Source: Hemibagrus wyckioides (lineage: Eukaryota; Chordata; Actinopteri; Siluriformes; Bagridae). From it: a DNA stretch of 64,000 nucleotides. The stretch lies in contig NC_080720.1 of NCBI RefSeq assembly GCF_019097595.1, positions 16,007,852-16,071,851 on the forward strand, given 5' to 3'. Within the stretch, counting starts at the first letter, position 1. Every line of letters begins with the position of its first letter. The position numbers and the translations under genes are program-made. The notes under the pieces were generated by a model, which was not told the origin of the DNA, did no database searches, and was given only the letters and a program-made list of their open reading frames with translations. Of this stretch, positions 12,104-25,048 are shown piece by piece.

Positions 12104-15100
12104 CATACACACATATATAATTTATTTATGAACTAATGCACACAACTCTGCTGCTTGGTTCCATCTCATACTTCCACAAGCCTGCCTGGAGGTCTCAAGG
12201 GTGGAATCTAAGACGAGAAATACCGAGTGCAGCATTCAGAGACACCCACACACATGTAGTTTTATTTAGAACACACTGCCACCCCCCCACCCCCCAATCA
12301 CAGATGCTTTTGGGAATAGTGCTGCTGTTCCAATGATCTTAAACAGTGATCTGTGCCTTATAATTGGGAAATAAGTTCATAATGAAAAGCAATCGTGTGT
12401 GTGTGTGGGAGAGATTTTACTCGATGTGAACTTTGCACACTTTCATTTCCTCTTTGCTTCCTCTCACTCATGGTATCTGCCTTATGTCCAGTCAAAGACC
12501 TTTCCGTCCTCTTATCATGCTTTGGTGTGCAGGGAGCATGAGAAAGCCATGCCTGTTTGGACTACACTCTCCTGAGAGAATCCAGCTGGAATCCAGCGCC
12601 TCAGACACAGCGTTTATAAACCATGTGGATGTATAACGTTCTTTTTAAAGCTTGCTGAAGCAGGAGGACCGATATTAACACTACTTTTTTACCATTATCA
12701 TGACCGAGATAAAGGAATGCGCTCCCCTTCCCCCTCCCCTTTCCCTTTCTACCAGTCTGACACCGGACACAATGGCTGAAATTGGGCTGGGAGAAAAGGA
12801 AGTTGGAGATGAAGGAATAAAGGAATTCTGCTGATAGTGGGCAGCAGGTGTGTGTCTGTGCGCCTTGTGTGTGTGATGGGGAGAAGCAGAGGTCCCTGAT
12901 GAGAGCCAATTAGAAGAGACACAGATAAAATGATGATGAATTACAGTTTGGGAGAGGAGAAGGGTTCTGGCAAAGAAAGAGGAGAGAGAGAGAGGATTGA
13001 AGTCAGGAAGGCGAGAGAGAGAGCAGAGTGTTCTCTGAGAGGAGCTGGTGAATGATTGGAACCGAACCAGAGGATCTGATGGAGGACCTTTAGATAGAAA
13101 AGGAGTCAATACAGAAGTACAGTGTCGGGAAAGCAGATGTGGCTGCACCTGACATCTGTTCATCAATAGAGGAAGAGTGCAGGGTGATGCGTGAACATCT
13201 TAACTGGTCTTTTCTTTTTTTAGTGAGGAGATCAGTATGTAGAAAAGAGTCGGTAGGACTGTAACGTCTCTGGTGTTAGCTACTTAACGGTGACGTCATT
13301 TCCCTTTGACATCATGCAGAAGCATGCTTATTTTATCAGGAGCAAGTTTACTGCCTTACAGCTGCTTCAGCAAAGTTGGTTATAATCACACGGGTCGTTG
13401 ATAGCACCTCTCCAAAATAATGTCAACTTGTACATACCACATGAATTTCTAATTAAACCATTGTGCAATTATTAGTCTGTGATATTCCGTTGAGGGTAAT
13501 GTGGAAAATATTTAAGTAATTACGGTACATTATTGGATATCCATTACGCATATGCGGACAAGAGTGCAGAGAACAATCAGCTGTATGAATGCTGCTATAA
13601 GAAACTGAATTGGAAAGCAATAAGACAGGGGTCAAATGTCCAGCAGGCTTTCTGCATCTGACGAGAGAGCTGGGTGTACGAGTAGTCCGATCTCAGGTCA
13701 GGAGACGGAGACTAAAGCACAAGTCTCAGCTGCTACATCCACCTTTACACATGTTAGCTCTTTGTCAACTTAATCCAGTTCACCTAATTCATTTTCTTAT
13801 AATATATTCAACAGCATCATGGCCCATGTCCACTGGAGTGAGGAGCATTCTGTGCTTTCTTGCACTGTTTTTTCCACTGTATATGATCACACAAAGTTCG
13901 TTAATCCAACAAGATTTTTCCTCCTTCACTCTGTGGTTGTGTGTTAGAACGTTTGAACTGGAATCAGAGCAGTGCTGCTTCATTAGGCTACAGAGTCAAC
14001 TACTAGCCAGATCATGCTGTTCAGATTATAGGCATACACTGCAAAACGTAACACAAATATTCTGTTTTGTCGTGTTCCTTGCTAGAAACGGAGGCTTATT
14101 TTTATTTTAAATATCTCCTCTGAGTCCTGTGCTGCTCGTGTCAGTAAAAGCCGCTTTGATTAACTAGACGGTGTATTGGATGCCGTGCCGCTACGGTCTG
14201 GTGGAAACAGGGCTTAAATAATGCTCCAAATTGAATGAGAGGCTAATGAAATTTTAATAACAATAATAACACCAGTTTCCGACAGTTTCACGTCGACCCC
14301 ATGTACGTCTCTGGTGACCCCGTGCTGGAGAACCTGTAGAGGAAGGGTGCTTTGGTGGCAGTACTGAGATGAAGAAATGCACCCACTAATTTCCATGCAC
14401 AAAAAGATGGATTGTAATTAATTGATTGTTGCAGAGCTGCTGAAGATGATATCCCCCTACACCCCCAACCCTGTTTCTTTTTATTATTACTTTTTGCGCT
14501 CTGTATCAATTGTAATTTTGACAAGCATGGAGATGAGCAACTCCATCTTTTTATAGGTCTCAGTGCTGCCAACTTTTGCTACTTTAAACAGTCTGAGATG
14601 ACCCTAATGCAAGATTCAGTACAATTATTACAGGTGTCAGAAATCTAGCACAGGTTACACACACTTTCTCACGAGCTTTCAAACAGAAGCAGCATGCAGT
14701 TAGATAGTCTACACTCAAGTCTTGAACATCGAAGGAGGAAAAAAAAGTAAAAACTTATTCTAACTACTTCCTGATGTGTTATTTTACATACATGACACGT
14801 TTTTTTTCTCAACTGGGCTCAGAGAAGTGATATACCTGTATTTGTACATAATGAATTCAGGGAAAACAAAGTAACTTGTTAACTCTGTCATGATAGAAAT
14901 CCCCCCCCCCCCCAGAAATTCTGTCTATATTTGTGCACTCGTCTTGCTCTGATTATGTCCACCCTTACGCTTAAAGCCGAAAATGTCATTAACCACATTA
15001 ACATCATCATTTACTTTCTAAATTATGGGTCACTCTTTCCTCTCCAACGAGTCGTCCCCAGGCTCATTAGTACCAGCTGTGCTTAAGTTAGAACTAAACC

Positions 15101-15547
15101 TAGTTGTATCATGAATGATTAAGTTGCGAATTGCGCGCTACTCAATACTGCAGTGATGCACCATCAACGTAATTTCATGGAAATTAATGTGCGAAGGCCT
15201 GGGAAAGCTTTCACATGGTCAGCCTTTCACATTTGCTACTTAATATTTATATGAACACTACAGAAGTTCGTCAACTGAAATCGGCGTGTGTCATACGTGT
15301 GTCAATGCCAAGTAAAAATTACAGCACTTGAAGTGAAATGGCGTAGAAAATTGCATCTAAAGATTTTATTCCACTTCCGCTGAAAGACACCGACGCACTG
15401 ATGTACACACACTGTGTAACAGCGGCTGATGTAATAAAGAAAATATACCCATTAGAAATGGTGACCTTTAGAACTGCCTTTAATTTTAGAATCCTCAAAC
15501 AGAAATTATTTTCTGTTTATTAATAATATCCTAAAAAAGGCCAGACA

Positions 15548-16365
15548 TATACACTGATCAGCCATCACATTAAAACCACTTGCCTAGTATTGTGTAGGTT
15601 CAACTTTTGCCACCAGATCCGCTCTGACCCACCACAGCATGGACAGACTCATCAAGACCTTCTGCTGTGGTATCTGACACCAGATACTAAGTATCTGAGT
15701 TTTCTTGACACTAGGAATTTAGCAGCAGATCCTTTACATCCTGGTTGTGAGGTGTAGCCTCCATGAATCTGACTTGTTTGTCCAGCACATCCTACAGATG
15801 CTCGATAGGACTGAAATCTGGGGAACTATTTGTCATATTCCTCAAGGATGCGCTATGCTGCTGAAAGACGCCACTGCCATTAGGGAATACTGTTGCTATG
15901 AAGGGGTGCAACAAAGTTTAGGTATGTTGATGCATGACCAAATAACATCCACATGAGTGCCAGGACCCAAGGTTTCCCAGCAAAACATTGCCCAAAGCAT
16001 CACAGTGCATCCACCAGCTTGCCTTCTGCCCATAGTGCATCCTGGTGCCAACTTTTCCCCAGGTAAGCAACACACATGCTCTCAGTCATGCATATATGAT
16101 GGAAAAGATAACATGACTCATCAGACCAGGCCTTCTTCCATTGCTTCATGGTTGTCTAGTCATCTAGCCGTCGGCCATCGTCAAAGTTGCTCACATTCTT
16201 AAACTTGCCCATTTTTTTCTGCTTGCAGCACATAAACCTCAAGAACCGGTTGTTCACTTGCTGCCTTAATATATCCCAACCCTTGACAAGTGCCATTGTA
16301 AGGAGATAATCGATGTTATTCACTTCACCTGTCAGAGGTTTTAATGATCGGCTGATCCGTGTATA
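15548..16365. mobile_element. Decayed Tc1/mariner-like DNA transposon
   Basis: The left end reads TACACTGATCAGCCATCACA and the right end is its approximate inverse (GATCGGCTGATCCGTGTATA), both next to TA as expected for Tc1/mariner insertion. Internal phrases such as TCCAGCACATCCTACAGATG, GGACCCAAGGTTTCCCAGCA and CATAGTGCATCCTGGTGCCA match an abundant fish Tc1-like repeat that I recall. The copy is much shorter than a full Tc1-like element of that type. The middle part that would encode most of the transposase is missing, so it is a non-functional deletion derivative. Confidence 0.8.
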
Positions 16366-17367
16366 TTACTAGAAGTTATGATATTGACAGCATAAGCCAT
16401 TGATGCTTGAAAACAGAATTGTTACTGCATTTTTATGTCAAAGTGACTGAAAGTTCCATACTGCTCCTGAGGAAATTTTGGCAGTAAGATTTAAGCAGTT
16501 TTTTATTTTTTATTTTTATGGGGGTTATTTTCCACCAGAAAGAAGAGACCACAACCCCAGATTTGTTCTCAATTACCTCATTCTTTTGAGGGTTAAAGTT
16601 GACCTAGATAAACTCAGCCTGAAGCGAGTTTCCCCTCCAAGTTAAGTGGCTTTTTCTTTCACCAGGTGAATTTTATGACTATTTGGCCTGATTGCCGCAT
16701 GAGTGTGTACTTTACATTCCAAATTAAGGAACAGCAGAAGAACAGCTGGTACAACCCTACTCAGGGGAGTGTTAACTGCCTTAGCGGTGTACTCCACCAC
16801 ACTGGGGTATATATCTCTATAACCTAGGGGACACGCGAATTAGCATATGCACATGGAGAGGCAATTAGATCGGACCGAGCTTAGTGAACTGCTTTCTGTG
16901 CAGCATAACATTAATGGAAGGTCGTGCCAGGCCCAAGTGAAAAATTGCTGTATGTGTATAAAATACATTGAGTGGAGAGAGCAGTATATATTTGTATGTA
17001 CAAAGCATACTCATGGAATTTCTTTGTTTCAAAGTGTAGGTATGTGTGTGTGATCTCTGCAGGAAGGCTAGTGCACTGAGCAAAGTGTATTTTTAGTTCT
17101 TTATGCAGGTCTTTCAAAATGACTAATTATCTGAGTGTGACCCTTGCAGAGAGCATTCCACTCCCCCCCACTCTCCCCCCCTCTCCCTCGTCCCTTCTCC
17201 GGGCACTCTATTCCTCCTCATCACTCCCTCCCTGCTCCGTTTCCCCATGATCTATGTTTCTCCAAGAGAGAGGAAGTGTGGGACGACTCGAGAGTGCCCT
17301 CTTCTTCTCTCCCAGCTTCATTAATCCTTATCCTCTTTATTTATTTGCCTTTTCATGCTGTCGCTTG

Positions 17368-17368
<1 letters not shown>

Positions 17369-17410
<42 letters not shown>
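17369..17410. repeat. (GT)n microsatellite
   Basis: About 20 GT units in the intron upstream of the exon at 19298. Confidence 0.95.
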
Positions 17411-17412
<2 letters not shown>

Positions 17413-17639
17413 TCTTCCAGACTAATTTACCTCAGACACTCTCCTATGTCTGGAGGCACTAGAAGCAGATAACATGAGATAGAAGTGTAGTATTTCCTTT
17501 GTTTATCTTGCTGCTGTTACACATGCAGGTTATTAGCACCAAATTGATAGTTCCATATGTTTCTGTGCATTTTGAAGAATGTTTGGTCATACGCAGCCAG
17601 TATCTCAACAATTACAGCTTGTTTACATTAGCATTCCTG

Positions 17640-17846
17640 TCTTTGGCAGACATTTTAATGCAAAGCAACTTCCAGTGAGACAGAATATCGTCAAAGCTTA
17701 GAGCAATACCGAGCGAGGGTTAAATATCTTCTTGCTTTTAGGGCTCAGCAGTGCCTCTCTGACAGGCCTGGGAGTTGAACTCGCAACCTTTTGCTCAGTA
17801 GTGCAGAACCTTGACAGACCCAAGAGGATTTAGATTCTTGGTTGTG

Positions 17847-17897
<51 letters not shown>

Positions 17898-17985
17898 TTT
17901 TTTATTACTTTGGCCTCAGTTGGCTGAATGATTTTGTAAATTGCTTTTGATAAGAGCGTCTGCTAAATTATAAAATGTAAATGTG
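17640..17985. repeat. Two SINE fragments flanking an (ATTT)n run
   Basis: At 17645-17825 the phrases GGCAGACATTTTAATGCAAA and GGAGTTGAACTCGCAACCTT look like the reverse complement of a tRNA-derived fish SINE with its B-box-like part. At 17935-17985 the phrase GATAAGAGCGTCTGCTAAAT is a typical SINE tail in the opposite orientation. Between them lies (ATTT)n at 17847-17902. The two pieces are therefore head to head. The family name cannot be fixed by eye. Confidence 0.7.
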
Positions 17986-19297
17986 ACTCGTGATTAATGG
18001 TGCGTTCAGGAGGAACTCACGGATTTGTGCTTCCGACATGGCAAGCCAAACGCGCAACATGCTCAGACCGTTCGAGTGGGTGATGTCGGGGAAACGGCTG
18101 CTGGAATATATCGAGTCCGAGCACACGCTAGCTCACGACTAACGCGAGCTGCCACAGTGCCGTGTTAAGCTCAGTGCACTGAAAACACATAGAAGGAAAA
18201 TCCTGTGTTTAGAACAAGTAAGATTTAAGACAAAGACATTGCATGTAGTACATAAAAATATTACTTTTTGCAACATGACGCTTATACTAAACTTATCTGA
18301 AACTCTTAATTACTAGTTCATTCCTAGGTTGAATGATGTAGAGTGAACATCATGTAGTATTAACTTAAACCAGTTATATTATGAAATATGATGAGGATGC
18401 TGTGCTGGTTGAATTTATAACTATTACAGCTTGCATTGTGGAACAGTGCAGTAGCACTATAGTGTGTCTGTTGCGAAGCTCCAGCATCGGTGGTTTGAGC
18501 CTCGGCTCAGGTGTGAGTTTTCTGTTTGATTTATTTACAACTATCCAGAAACTACACATACAAAACTCACATCGAACTGATGTTTGCATTTGAATGCAGT
18601 AAATTCATTGCACTTTTTTCCCCCAAGTGTGTGTAGTAGTGACGGAAACAAGACAAACAGCAGCATTTCTTCTTCTTCATTGACATGTCTTTGTAAGTTA
18701 TTGGAAAAGTCATAGTATGACTAAAATTAAACTGGAATTACGTTTAGCCTCAATCTTTCATTCGTGCCTTCCATTATATTGAGCAACAATAAAATTAGCT
18801 GAAATTCCAGCTTCTGTGAAGACTCTAACAATGAGCTGTTCATATGGATTAATTGTAAGCGCGGTAAACAGCATTGTGTATTGTGTAGAACGCATTGTGC
18901 AGCTTGTAGCTTGCGCATGCTAGTTGTTAAACACAAGCGCTCACGAATTCTATGGTTGTGATTTTTTTTCGCTCAGACTGTTTGGTTTGTTGTAATAACA
19001 CTGAATAAAGCATGATGTTGGGAACACCTCTAACTAGGTGTGAGTGGAACAAGACTTACACTTTAATAAGACAGAGGATGTGTGGGAGCGAGGAGTGAAA
19101 CATGGGAAGGAGGGCTGCTGTGCAAACCAGAAACGGATGTAGCGTGACCGCTGAGGGACAGGGTGAATAATCCCCATTAGTTCGTCCCAACATAATGCAC
19201 ATGTGCGTGTGTGTGAGTGAGAGTATATGTTCCAGAGTCTCCTACTGCTCTAAAAGTAATATTTCTATGCCATGTGTTTGTTTATATTTTCTTGCAG

Positions 19298-19394
19298 TAT
19301 AATTACGAGGGAAACGACATCAGCGATCTGCCAGTGGATCTCTCCGTGGTTTGGAACGGAAACTTTGTCATCGACAACCCCTACAACATAAAAG
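19298..19394 (+). CDS. plxna1: Plexin-A exon B (end of IPT-like segment)
   Basis: It starts after TTGCAG in phase 0 and ends with one extra base before GTACGT. It encodes [20 protein letters not shown] followed by [12 protein letters not shown], a strongly conserved plexin-A stretch just before PSI3. It joins in frame to the exon at 19495 across a 100-nt intron. Confidence 0.93.
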
Positions 19395-19494
19395 GTACGT
19401 CCACGAGCCTCCTGATCCAAAGAGAGTGCTGCACGGAGTGTTGGGGGTGTGTGTGGTGTAACCCCTGCTGCTTTTATGCCTTGTGTATGCACAG

Positions 19495-19685
19495 CTCACC
19501 TGTATAAGTGCTACGCTCTGAGGGAGAGCTGCGGCATGTGCTTGAAGGCAGATCCACGCTTCGAATGCGGCTGGTGTGTGCAAGACAAGAAGTGCTCACT
19601 TAGGCAGGAGTGCGCGTCACCCGAACACACGTGGATGCACGCTTCGACCGGCAATAGCCGCTGCACACATCCCCGCATCACCAAG
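19495..19685 (+). CDS. plxna1: Plexin-A exon C (PSI3 domain)
   Basis: It starts after GCACAG (phase 1) and ends before GTGAGC (phase 0). It encodes the third PSI (plexin-semaphorin-integrin) cysteine knot: [20 protein letters not shown], then CGWC and later cysteines, ending RITK. All the cysteines expected of the fold appear present. PSI domains orient the sema head on the stalk. Confidence 0.94.
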
Positions 19686-22600
19686 GTGAGCACTGGAGAC
19701 TCGCTTTCTTAGTCAGCCTGTCAAATCTCTTTCCTTTCTTGAAGCACTTATATTTGTATACTAAGCCTTAAATAATATATACTACAGCATTCCATAGAAA
19801 CTCATATACTAAGCAAATAGAATTATATCATTAAACCACTCAAAAGTGCAATTCTCTGTTTCTACTTAATTTGCCGTCTTGCTAACGTCAGTGGGCGGGG
19901 CTTTGTTTGGAAGAGGTGATGTCAGACCTTTAGCCATCTTCTTACATCAGCTTCCCTTTTTTAACCCCGGCCACAGAAACTAAAACTGACTTCACTCCTG
20001 CTCACTTAGCCCCTTTGTGCTAATCTGTTGTGTTGGAATTTTTTTTTTAGCATGTTATTTCTATCCACTATTTTAGTCGTTTGTGTGTGGTAATGAATCT
20101 GTCTCATCTTTGTGAAACAGTGGCTGTAATGAGAATTAGCATAGCAGCTGCACTACGATATTTAAAAAGCTATATTGAGATATAACCTACGTAGTGCACC
20201 ATATGCTTAAACACTGATTCAGCCAGATTCACAAACAAAAAAAAAAAAAGTGTCACTTGCCTGTTACTATTACGTTTAAGACACAAAACACGGATGCAGA
20301 GAAAGTTTTGAGAGTGTTTCTCTCCAACTAGAAATGGTGGACTAATTTGTAGGGGTGAATAAATCGGTAGCCCGGAGCTACTGTCTGAGCCATTCATTTT
20401 TTATTCATAGTTGCCTCGCGGACAAAAGGTTCAGCAGCCAGGACCAGAAAAATAAAAATTCTACTTCTTAGTAGGTTTTGCCCAAAGAATGTTTTAATTT
20501 GGTTTGTTAAATCTCAATGTGCTGTAGGTTACTGGGTTGTTAATCCCACCGCTAGCTGCACTACACACAGTTTAGAAACATCTGGCTGATAGGAGAATGA
20601 TTTTTACTCTGCAGTTTAATTAGCATGCGCAGATGACATGCGGTTATTCCAGAATCACAAGGTTAAACATGTTGAGGGGGGAAAAAAAGCACTCTATCTT
20701 TTGATTTGTCCGGACCGAACACCACAGCGCATAGTATAGCCAAGGACTAGGTGTTTTGCCAAAGGTGCAACCATGATGTGCGACATTAAAAACTATAAAT
20801 ACACAGAATGTGATAAATATCTCTCGCCAAGCATTATTACACTTTGTTATTTACCAAGTCACTCTCCAGGCAGCCTGAGAGTAGTACATGCCCGCTGACT
20901 AGCTAATGAAATCTATAGAAATTTGTTCTTACATGTTAGGAACTGCTCTTTTCTCATTAATAGGTGCATGCGAATGTTCAGTGAGTGTGAGCCCTAAGGA
21001 TGGATGGCATATGTGGAAGCCATGAGGAAACATGAAAAGTGGAAATATCACTTCAGCATGTTTTAATTGAATAAGTTGTGAGAAATGGGATGTAAAGACG
21101 GATCTAAAGGTGTTTTGTGTGTGTGTGTGCTATAAGCCTCAGGTGCTATAGGAACAGAGTGTGAGTTCTTGGAGTTTGGGCCACAAGCCATCTGTTGCTG
21201 TTGGTAACAGTTTTAGAATTTGTGTGTGTTTGTGCGTGCTTAGCTGGAGACGTAGGTCATTGTATCTGTCTAATTTAGCACTGAATCTACCCACTGAGAC
21301 ACCACAGCCCATCAAGAGTGTGTGAGGCACAGCGTGTCGGTGGGTGTACGTCTCTGTCTGTGTGTATACATGAGGTTTTGGCACACAGTGGTGGTGTGGA
21401 CTTCCCCATTCATTTCTATCCCTCGGCTTTCTCAGCCTCAGTTTTTTTCCTCCCTCACTTACACAGTTCTTCTTTCTGCACAAGATTCGCTTTCTTATCC
21501 ATTTTGCCACTAATTGAATATTAACCGGTGGAGGATTTATGGAAACTCGAGTCCTGCCAAATGAAGGTCCGGCTTTGTTGTGTAGCGCAGTGTGTGTAGG
21601 GCTGAGCCGGGACTCGCTGGATTAACTGTTAATTTCATTAGGAACAGAAAAAGAGGGGCGGTCTGTACTACAACTTTGCTAATAGCTCTTGTTGGAACTT
21701 TTCTTTAAGAAAACCTCATCCTCTCTCTTTCCTCATTCGCTCCTCTCTTCTTTGTTTGTCCCACTTTTTCTTTTTCCTCTGCCCTGCACTCTGTTCTTAT
21801 TCACCTCTCTCTACTCTCTGTTCACAAAACCTCCCTCCTGAGACTTCCTGTTATCTCTCCTCTTATTTATTCTCTACTTTGCCTTTCCTCACCTTCCCCT
21901 CTTTTCCTCACTTACATTTATTCTTCTCCTCTTATCTCCTCTTCTCACTTTTTCTTCACCATTCTTCTCTTCCACATTTTCTCCTCTCCTCTTTTATTCC
22001 TTAATATTTATTCCTCTCCTCTCCTCTTCTCTCATCTGTACTCATCTCCTCTTCTCTTCTCTTCTCATCTCCTTTGCATCTTTATTCTCTTCTCCTACCT
22101 CCTGTCCTCCTCTCATCACCTTCTTCCCTTTTGTTCCTCTTCTCAGTTCAACTCTCTTTTACTCTCCTCTCCTTACCTCCCCTTTTTTTTTAATCATCTT
22201 TCTCTTCTCTCTCCCTCTCCTCTTATCCTTGTTTTCTCCTCTTTTTTATTCTCCTCTCATCTCTTTACATTGTTCCTTTCAACCACTCTATTCACTTTTT
22301 CACCTCTTATTCTTCTCTTTCCTGCTCTTCTCTTCCTCTTTTCCTCTCCCCTCTTCTCCTGTCCTGTTTGAGTAGGATGGGTGATTATTTTTCTCCTCCT
22401 CCGGGCCTTATTTAAGGTGTGATTAAGAGCAGATGAACTCCTTTGTCATGTTCTAACACACTAGCTTCTGCTGCTCCTCTTTATCGCCCCAATTCAGTGC
22501 ACACATTGTAGTCTCTTACCTCACATCTCACGCTTTCACACGCACTCCTCGTCACTTCTTTTCCGACGCACTAACATCCTCGCAGGTGCGCACCAGAGGT

Positions 22601-22734
22601 GAGGAACAGAGAAAAGAAGCAAAGCAGTTCATTGAGCTTTAACTTAAGAGGGCTTCTGAAAGTCTCTCTGTGCTACACGAGTGCACACTTGGTGTAATGG
22701 CTGATGGCTAAAAGCACTTCCTTCTCTGGCACAG
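19686..22734 (+). other. plxna1: Plexin intron with long polypyrimidine tract
   Basis: No coding sequence is seen. The notable feature is the CT-dominated block at 21712-22372. The remainder is mixed AT-rich intron, with GGGCGGGGCTT near 19891 and the acceptor GGCACAG before 22735. Confidence 0.8.
21712..22372. repeat. 660-bp polypyrimidine tract
   Basis: Nearly all bases on the plus strand are C or T, built from irregular CTCCTCTTCTC-like units with few A and very few G. The tract ends about 360 bp before the exon at 22735. The matching strand is polypurine and could form triplex or H-DNA. It is not a simple microsatellite because the unit is irregular. Confidence 0.9.
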
Positions 22735-22886
22735 TTGTTTCCTGAGACGGGGCCGCGCCAGGGAGGCACACAGCTCACCATCACCGGAGAGAACCTGGGC
22801 CTGCAGTTCCGTGACATCCAGAACGGCATCCGCATCGGGAAGGTGGCCTGCCAGCCTGTCGAGGAGGAATACATCAGTGCTGAACA
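22735..22886 (+). CDS. plxna1: Plexin-A exon D (IPT domain, first half)
   Basis: It starts after GGCACAG in phase 0 and ends CA before GTGAGT (phase 2). It encodes [20 protein letters not shown] and the rest of the first half of an IPT/TIG immunoglobulin-like fold, ending [10 protein letters not shown] across the splice. The G-P-x-x-GGT-x-x-TI pattern is the IPT hallmark. Confidence 0.94.
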
Positions 22887-23256
22887 GTGAGTTTCCCCAA
22901 AATCTCTCCCTCTCATTTTTCACATTGTGCCTCTACTGTAATGTAAGGTGCGAGTTACTGCATACTAATTTACAGACTCGGGCCCATTAGGTAATAGCTG
23001 GTATTGAGCCTTTTGTAATGTTTAGCATTAGTCCGTTGTAATGGCAGTGTAATAACGGGATCTAATGTGTGAAAGATAACTGCACTTTGATAACGCTCTC
23101 ACAGAGGGGCACAATGGCTGTGACGGCCGTTTAACCTTGCCCAGAGGAGCTGATTACGTCTCGCTATTAAGATGAGCAGGTTTAATTGAACCTGATTTGT
23201 CGTTTCAGGATCAGGCAAGGTGAACAACCCTACCCTCAGACTGCCTGTGTGTGTGT

Positions 23257-23285
23257 GAGAGAGAGAGAGAGAGTGTGCATGTGTA

Positions 23286-23345
<60 letters not shown>
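23257..23345. repeat. (GA)n microsatellite
   Basis: Interrupted GA tract preceded by GT repeats. Confidence 0.95.
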
Positions 23346-23347
<2 letters not shown>

Positions 23348-23764
23348 TGTGTGTTAATGTCAGAGGTCATTGCAAGTTCATTTGGACAGGAAACCGATAC
23401 ACTAAGACAATTATGCACCACACACTTTATTTGCCATGCAGAATGATTTATTAAAGTAACTAAGTGTGAATCAGATGCTCTTGTAGGCGTTCACAAAAAA
23501 AAATTAAAAAAAAGGAAAGTGTCTCTGTCGTCTCTGACCAGATTTGTCATAATCTGGCTGCTCTGTAATCGCCATGGGGATGCTGTTGCCGTGGTAGCGG
23601 TTGTATTGGAACATAGAGATGTGCGTCTCCGTGGGCGCAGTGCCATGGCCACCTGCACAGGGGAAGGAGGCAGGGGAGCTGATAACCCACTATAGGAGGA
23701 GGAGATGCCCCGAGGCATGATGGGAAGGGTGGACATATTTCATTAATCACAGGGATGCTAATAA

Positions 23765-23765
23765 C

Positions 23766-23808
<43 letters not shown>
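23765..23808. repeat. (CA)n microsatellite
   Basis: About 20 CA units with one TATA interruption near the start. Confidence 0.95.
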
Positions 23809-23812
<4 letters not shown>

Positions 23813-24048
23813 CCAGCTAATTAACCCACCAGTGAGAACACATGCAAAAAGGTCCATTTGTGTGTGTGTGTGTGTGTGAGCGAGAGAGAGAGAGCCCTCA
23901 GGTACTGTACCAGCTCGGCTCTGCTCTCCTCACTATCCTGTCTTGCTCCTCGATCACTGCTGAAATGGGTTTTCATTAGAGCAGTGGGGGGCCTTAGGCT
24001 ACTTCCAGAGCTCTCCCAGCTCTCCCTCATTCATCTCTCATCCATCCA

Positions 24049-24052
<4 letters not shown>

Positions 24053-24087
<35 letters not shown>

Positions 24088-24088
24088 T
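24053..24088. repeat. (CT)n microsatellite
   Basis: About 17 CT units, then TGTCTCTTCAG. No conserved exon follows it. Confidence 0.93.
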
Positions 24089-24927
24089 CAGCACTGTGTT
24101 CAACTCACCAGTGAAATTACTGACATGCTGCTTGATGAAGGGTTTTTACATATCAGCAAAGATAAGATGAGAACATTTCACCCTGACATAATTAAAAGAT
24201 TTTAATCGCAGCCAATTATTGACCAACAAATGACAAAATGAAAATCTCCAATAACCTGCATAATGTCTGTCAGCTCCCCATGTGACCTGAAAGCTAAAGG
24301 GTTTTTCATGTTCCCTGGGTTTGTGCTACAAAACATTGTGCTGGGAAATGCCTTATTTCATTGTTATTTTATATTATATTATATTATATTATATTTGCGA
24401 AAAATTGTACGAAAAGTATCTATCAAATATTTGTTCTGCCGGATTTTTTAATTTATTCATATGTTTATGTATTTATTTCTTTGCTTGTTTTAAGCTAGAT
24501 TATTTTAGCATATTTTGGAAATGTTTGGAGTCTAAAGTTCTGCCACAAAAGCCAACGTTTATAGATTTCTCAAATACTGAGCATTTCTACAGAACACAGT
24601 GGAAATTAATGATCTGTTTCTTCAATCCTGTACAGTGCTAAAGTTTGTCTGTCTTATTGATCTGTCTGTCTGTCTGATTTCTATGTGTCCTGTCAGACTG
24701 CACTGGCTATTTGAAGACCATATTAATGACTGCTGTGGTTAACATGACTCAGTTACAGATGATTGCGCATGCTGTGTTAGTTACATGACCGGAGCACAAT
24801 AAACTAATGTAATGATATTTTGCATCAGAAGGTGAACAGGATGGAGGAATAATGCTAAAGTGATTGTGAGTGTGATTGTTATTTGAGTAAATGTTAAAAT
24901 GTGCATGTTTTCACGTTGTGTTTGTAG

Positions 24928-25048
24928 GATTGTGTGTCGTGTTGCCGATGCTACAGGCTATCGGGTGCAGGAGGCTCAGGTGGAGGTGTGTGTGAGAGAC
25001 TGTCAGCCCGAGTACAGAGCCGTCTCCCCTAAAGCCTTCACCTTTGTG
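24928..25048 (+). CDS. plxna1: Plexin-A exon E (IPT domain, second half)
   Basis: It starts after TTTGTAG with G completing the Gln codon split at 22886 and ends before GTGAGT in phase 0. It encodes [20 protein letters not shown], then CVRDC and the strand SPKAFTFV that closes the IPT fold. VEVCVRDC is typical of plexin-A1 rather than its paralogues. Confidence 0.94.

Larger units (their letters stand above)
11604..19297 (+). other. plxna1: Plexin intron with TE relics and microsatellites
   Basis: This 7.7-kb intron holds a compound GT/(TA)n tract (12020-12097), a decayed Tc1-like element (15548-16365), a (GT)n tract (17369-17410) and two SINE fragments around an (ATTT)n run (17640-17985). 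A 166-codon frame at 13610-14110 has no recognisable domain and is not called. AT-rich sequence at about 14900-15500 and 16480-16800 shows nothing definite. Confidence 0.8.
22887..24927 (+). other. plxna1: Plexin intron, microsatellite-rich
   Basis: It contains (GA)n at 23257-23345, (CA)n at 23765-23808 and (CT)n at 24053-24088. Frames crossing these repeats are low in complexity. An ATATT pentamer run lies near 24368-24395. No gene is seen. Confidence 0.85.

Noticed and set aside
13610..14110. 166-codon plus-strand frame
   Set aside because: No domain, no conserved motif, no splice context, and composition like the surrounding intron; taken as chance.
18001..18140. GGTGCGTTCAGGAGGAACTC, possible DNA transposon end
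   Set aside because: Only one end is visible and the similarity is vague.
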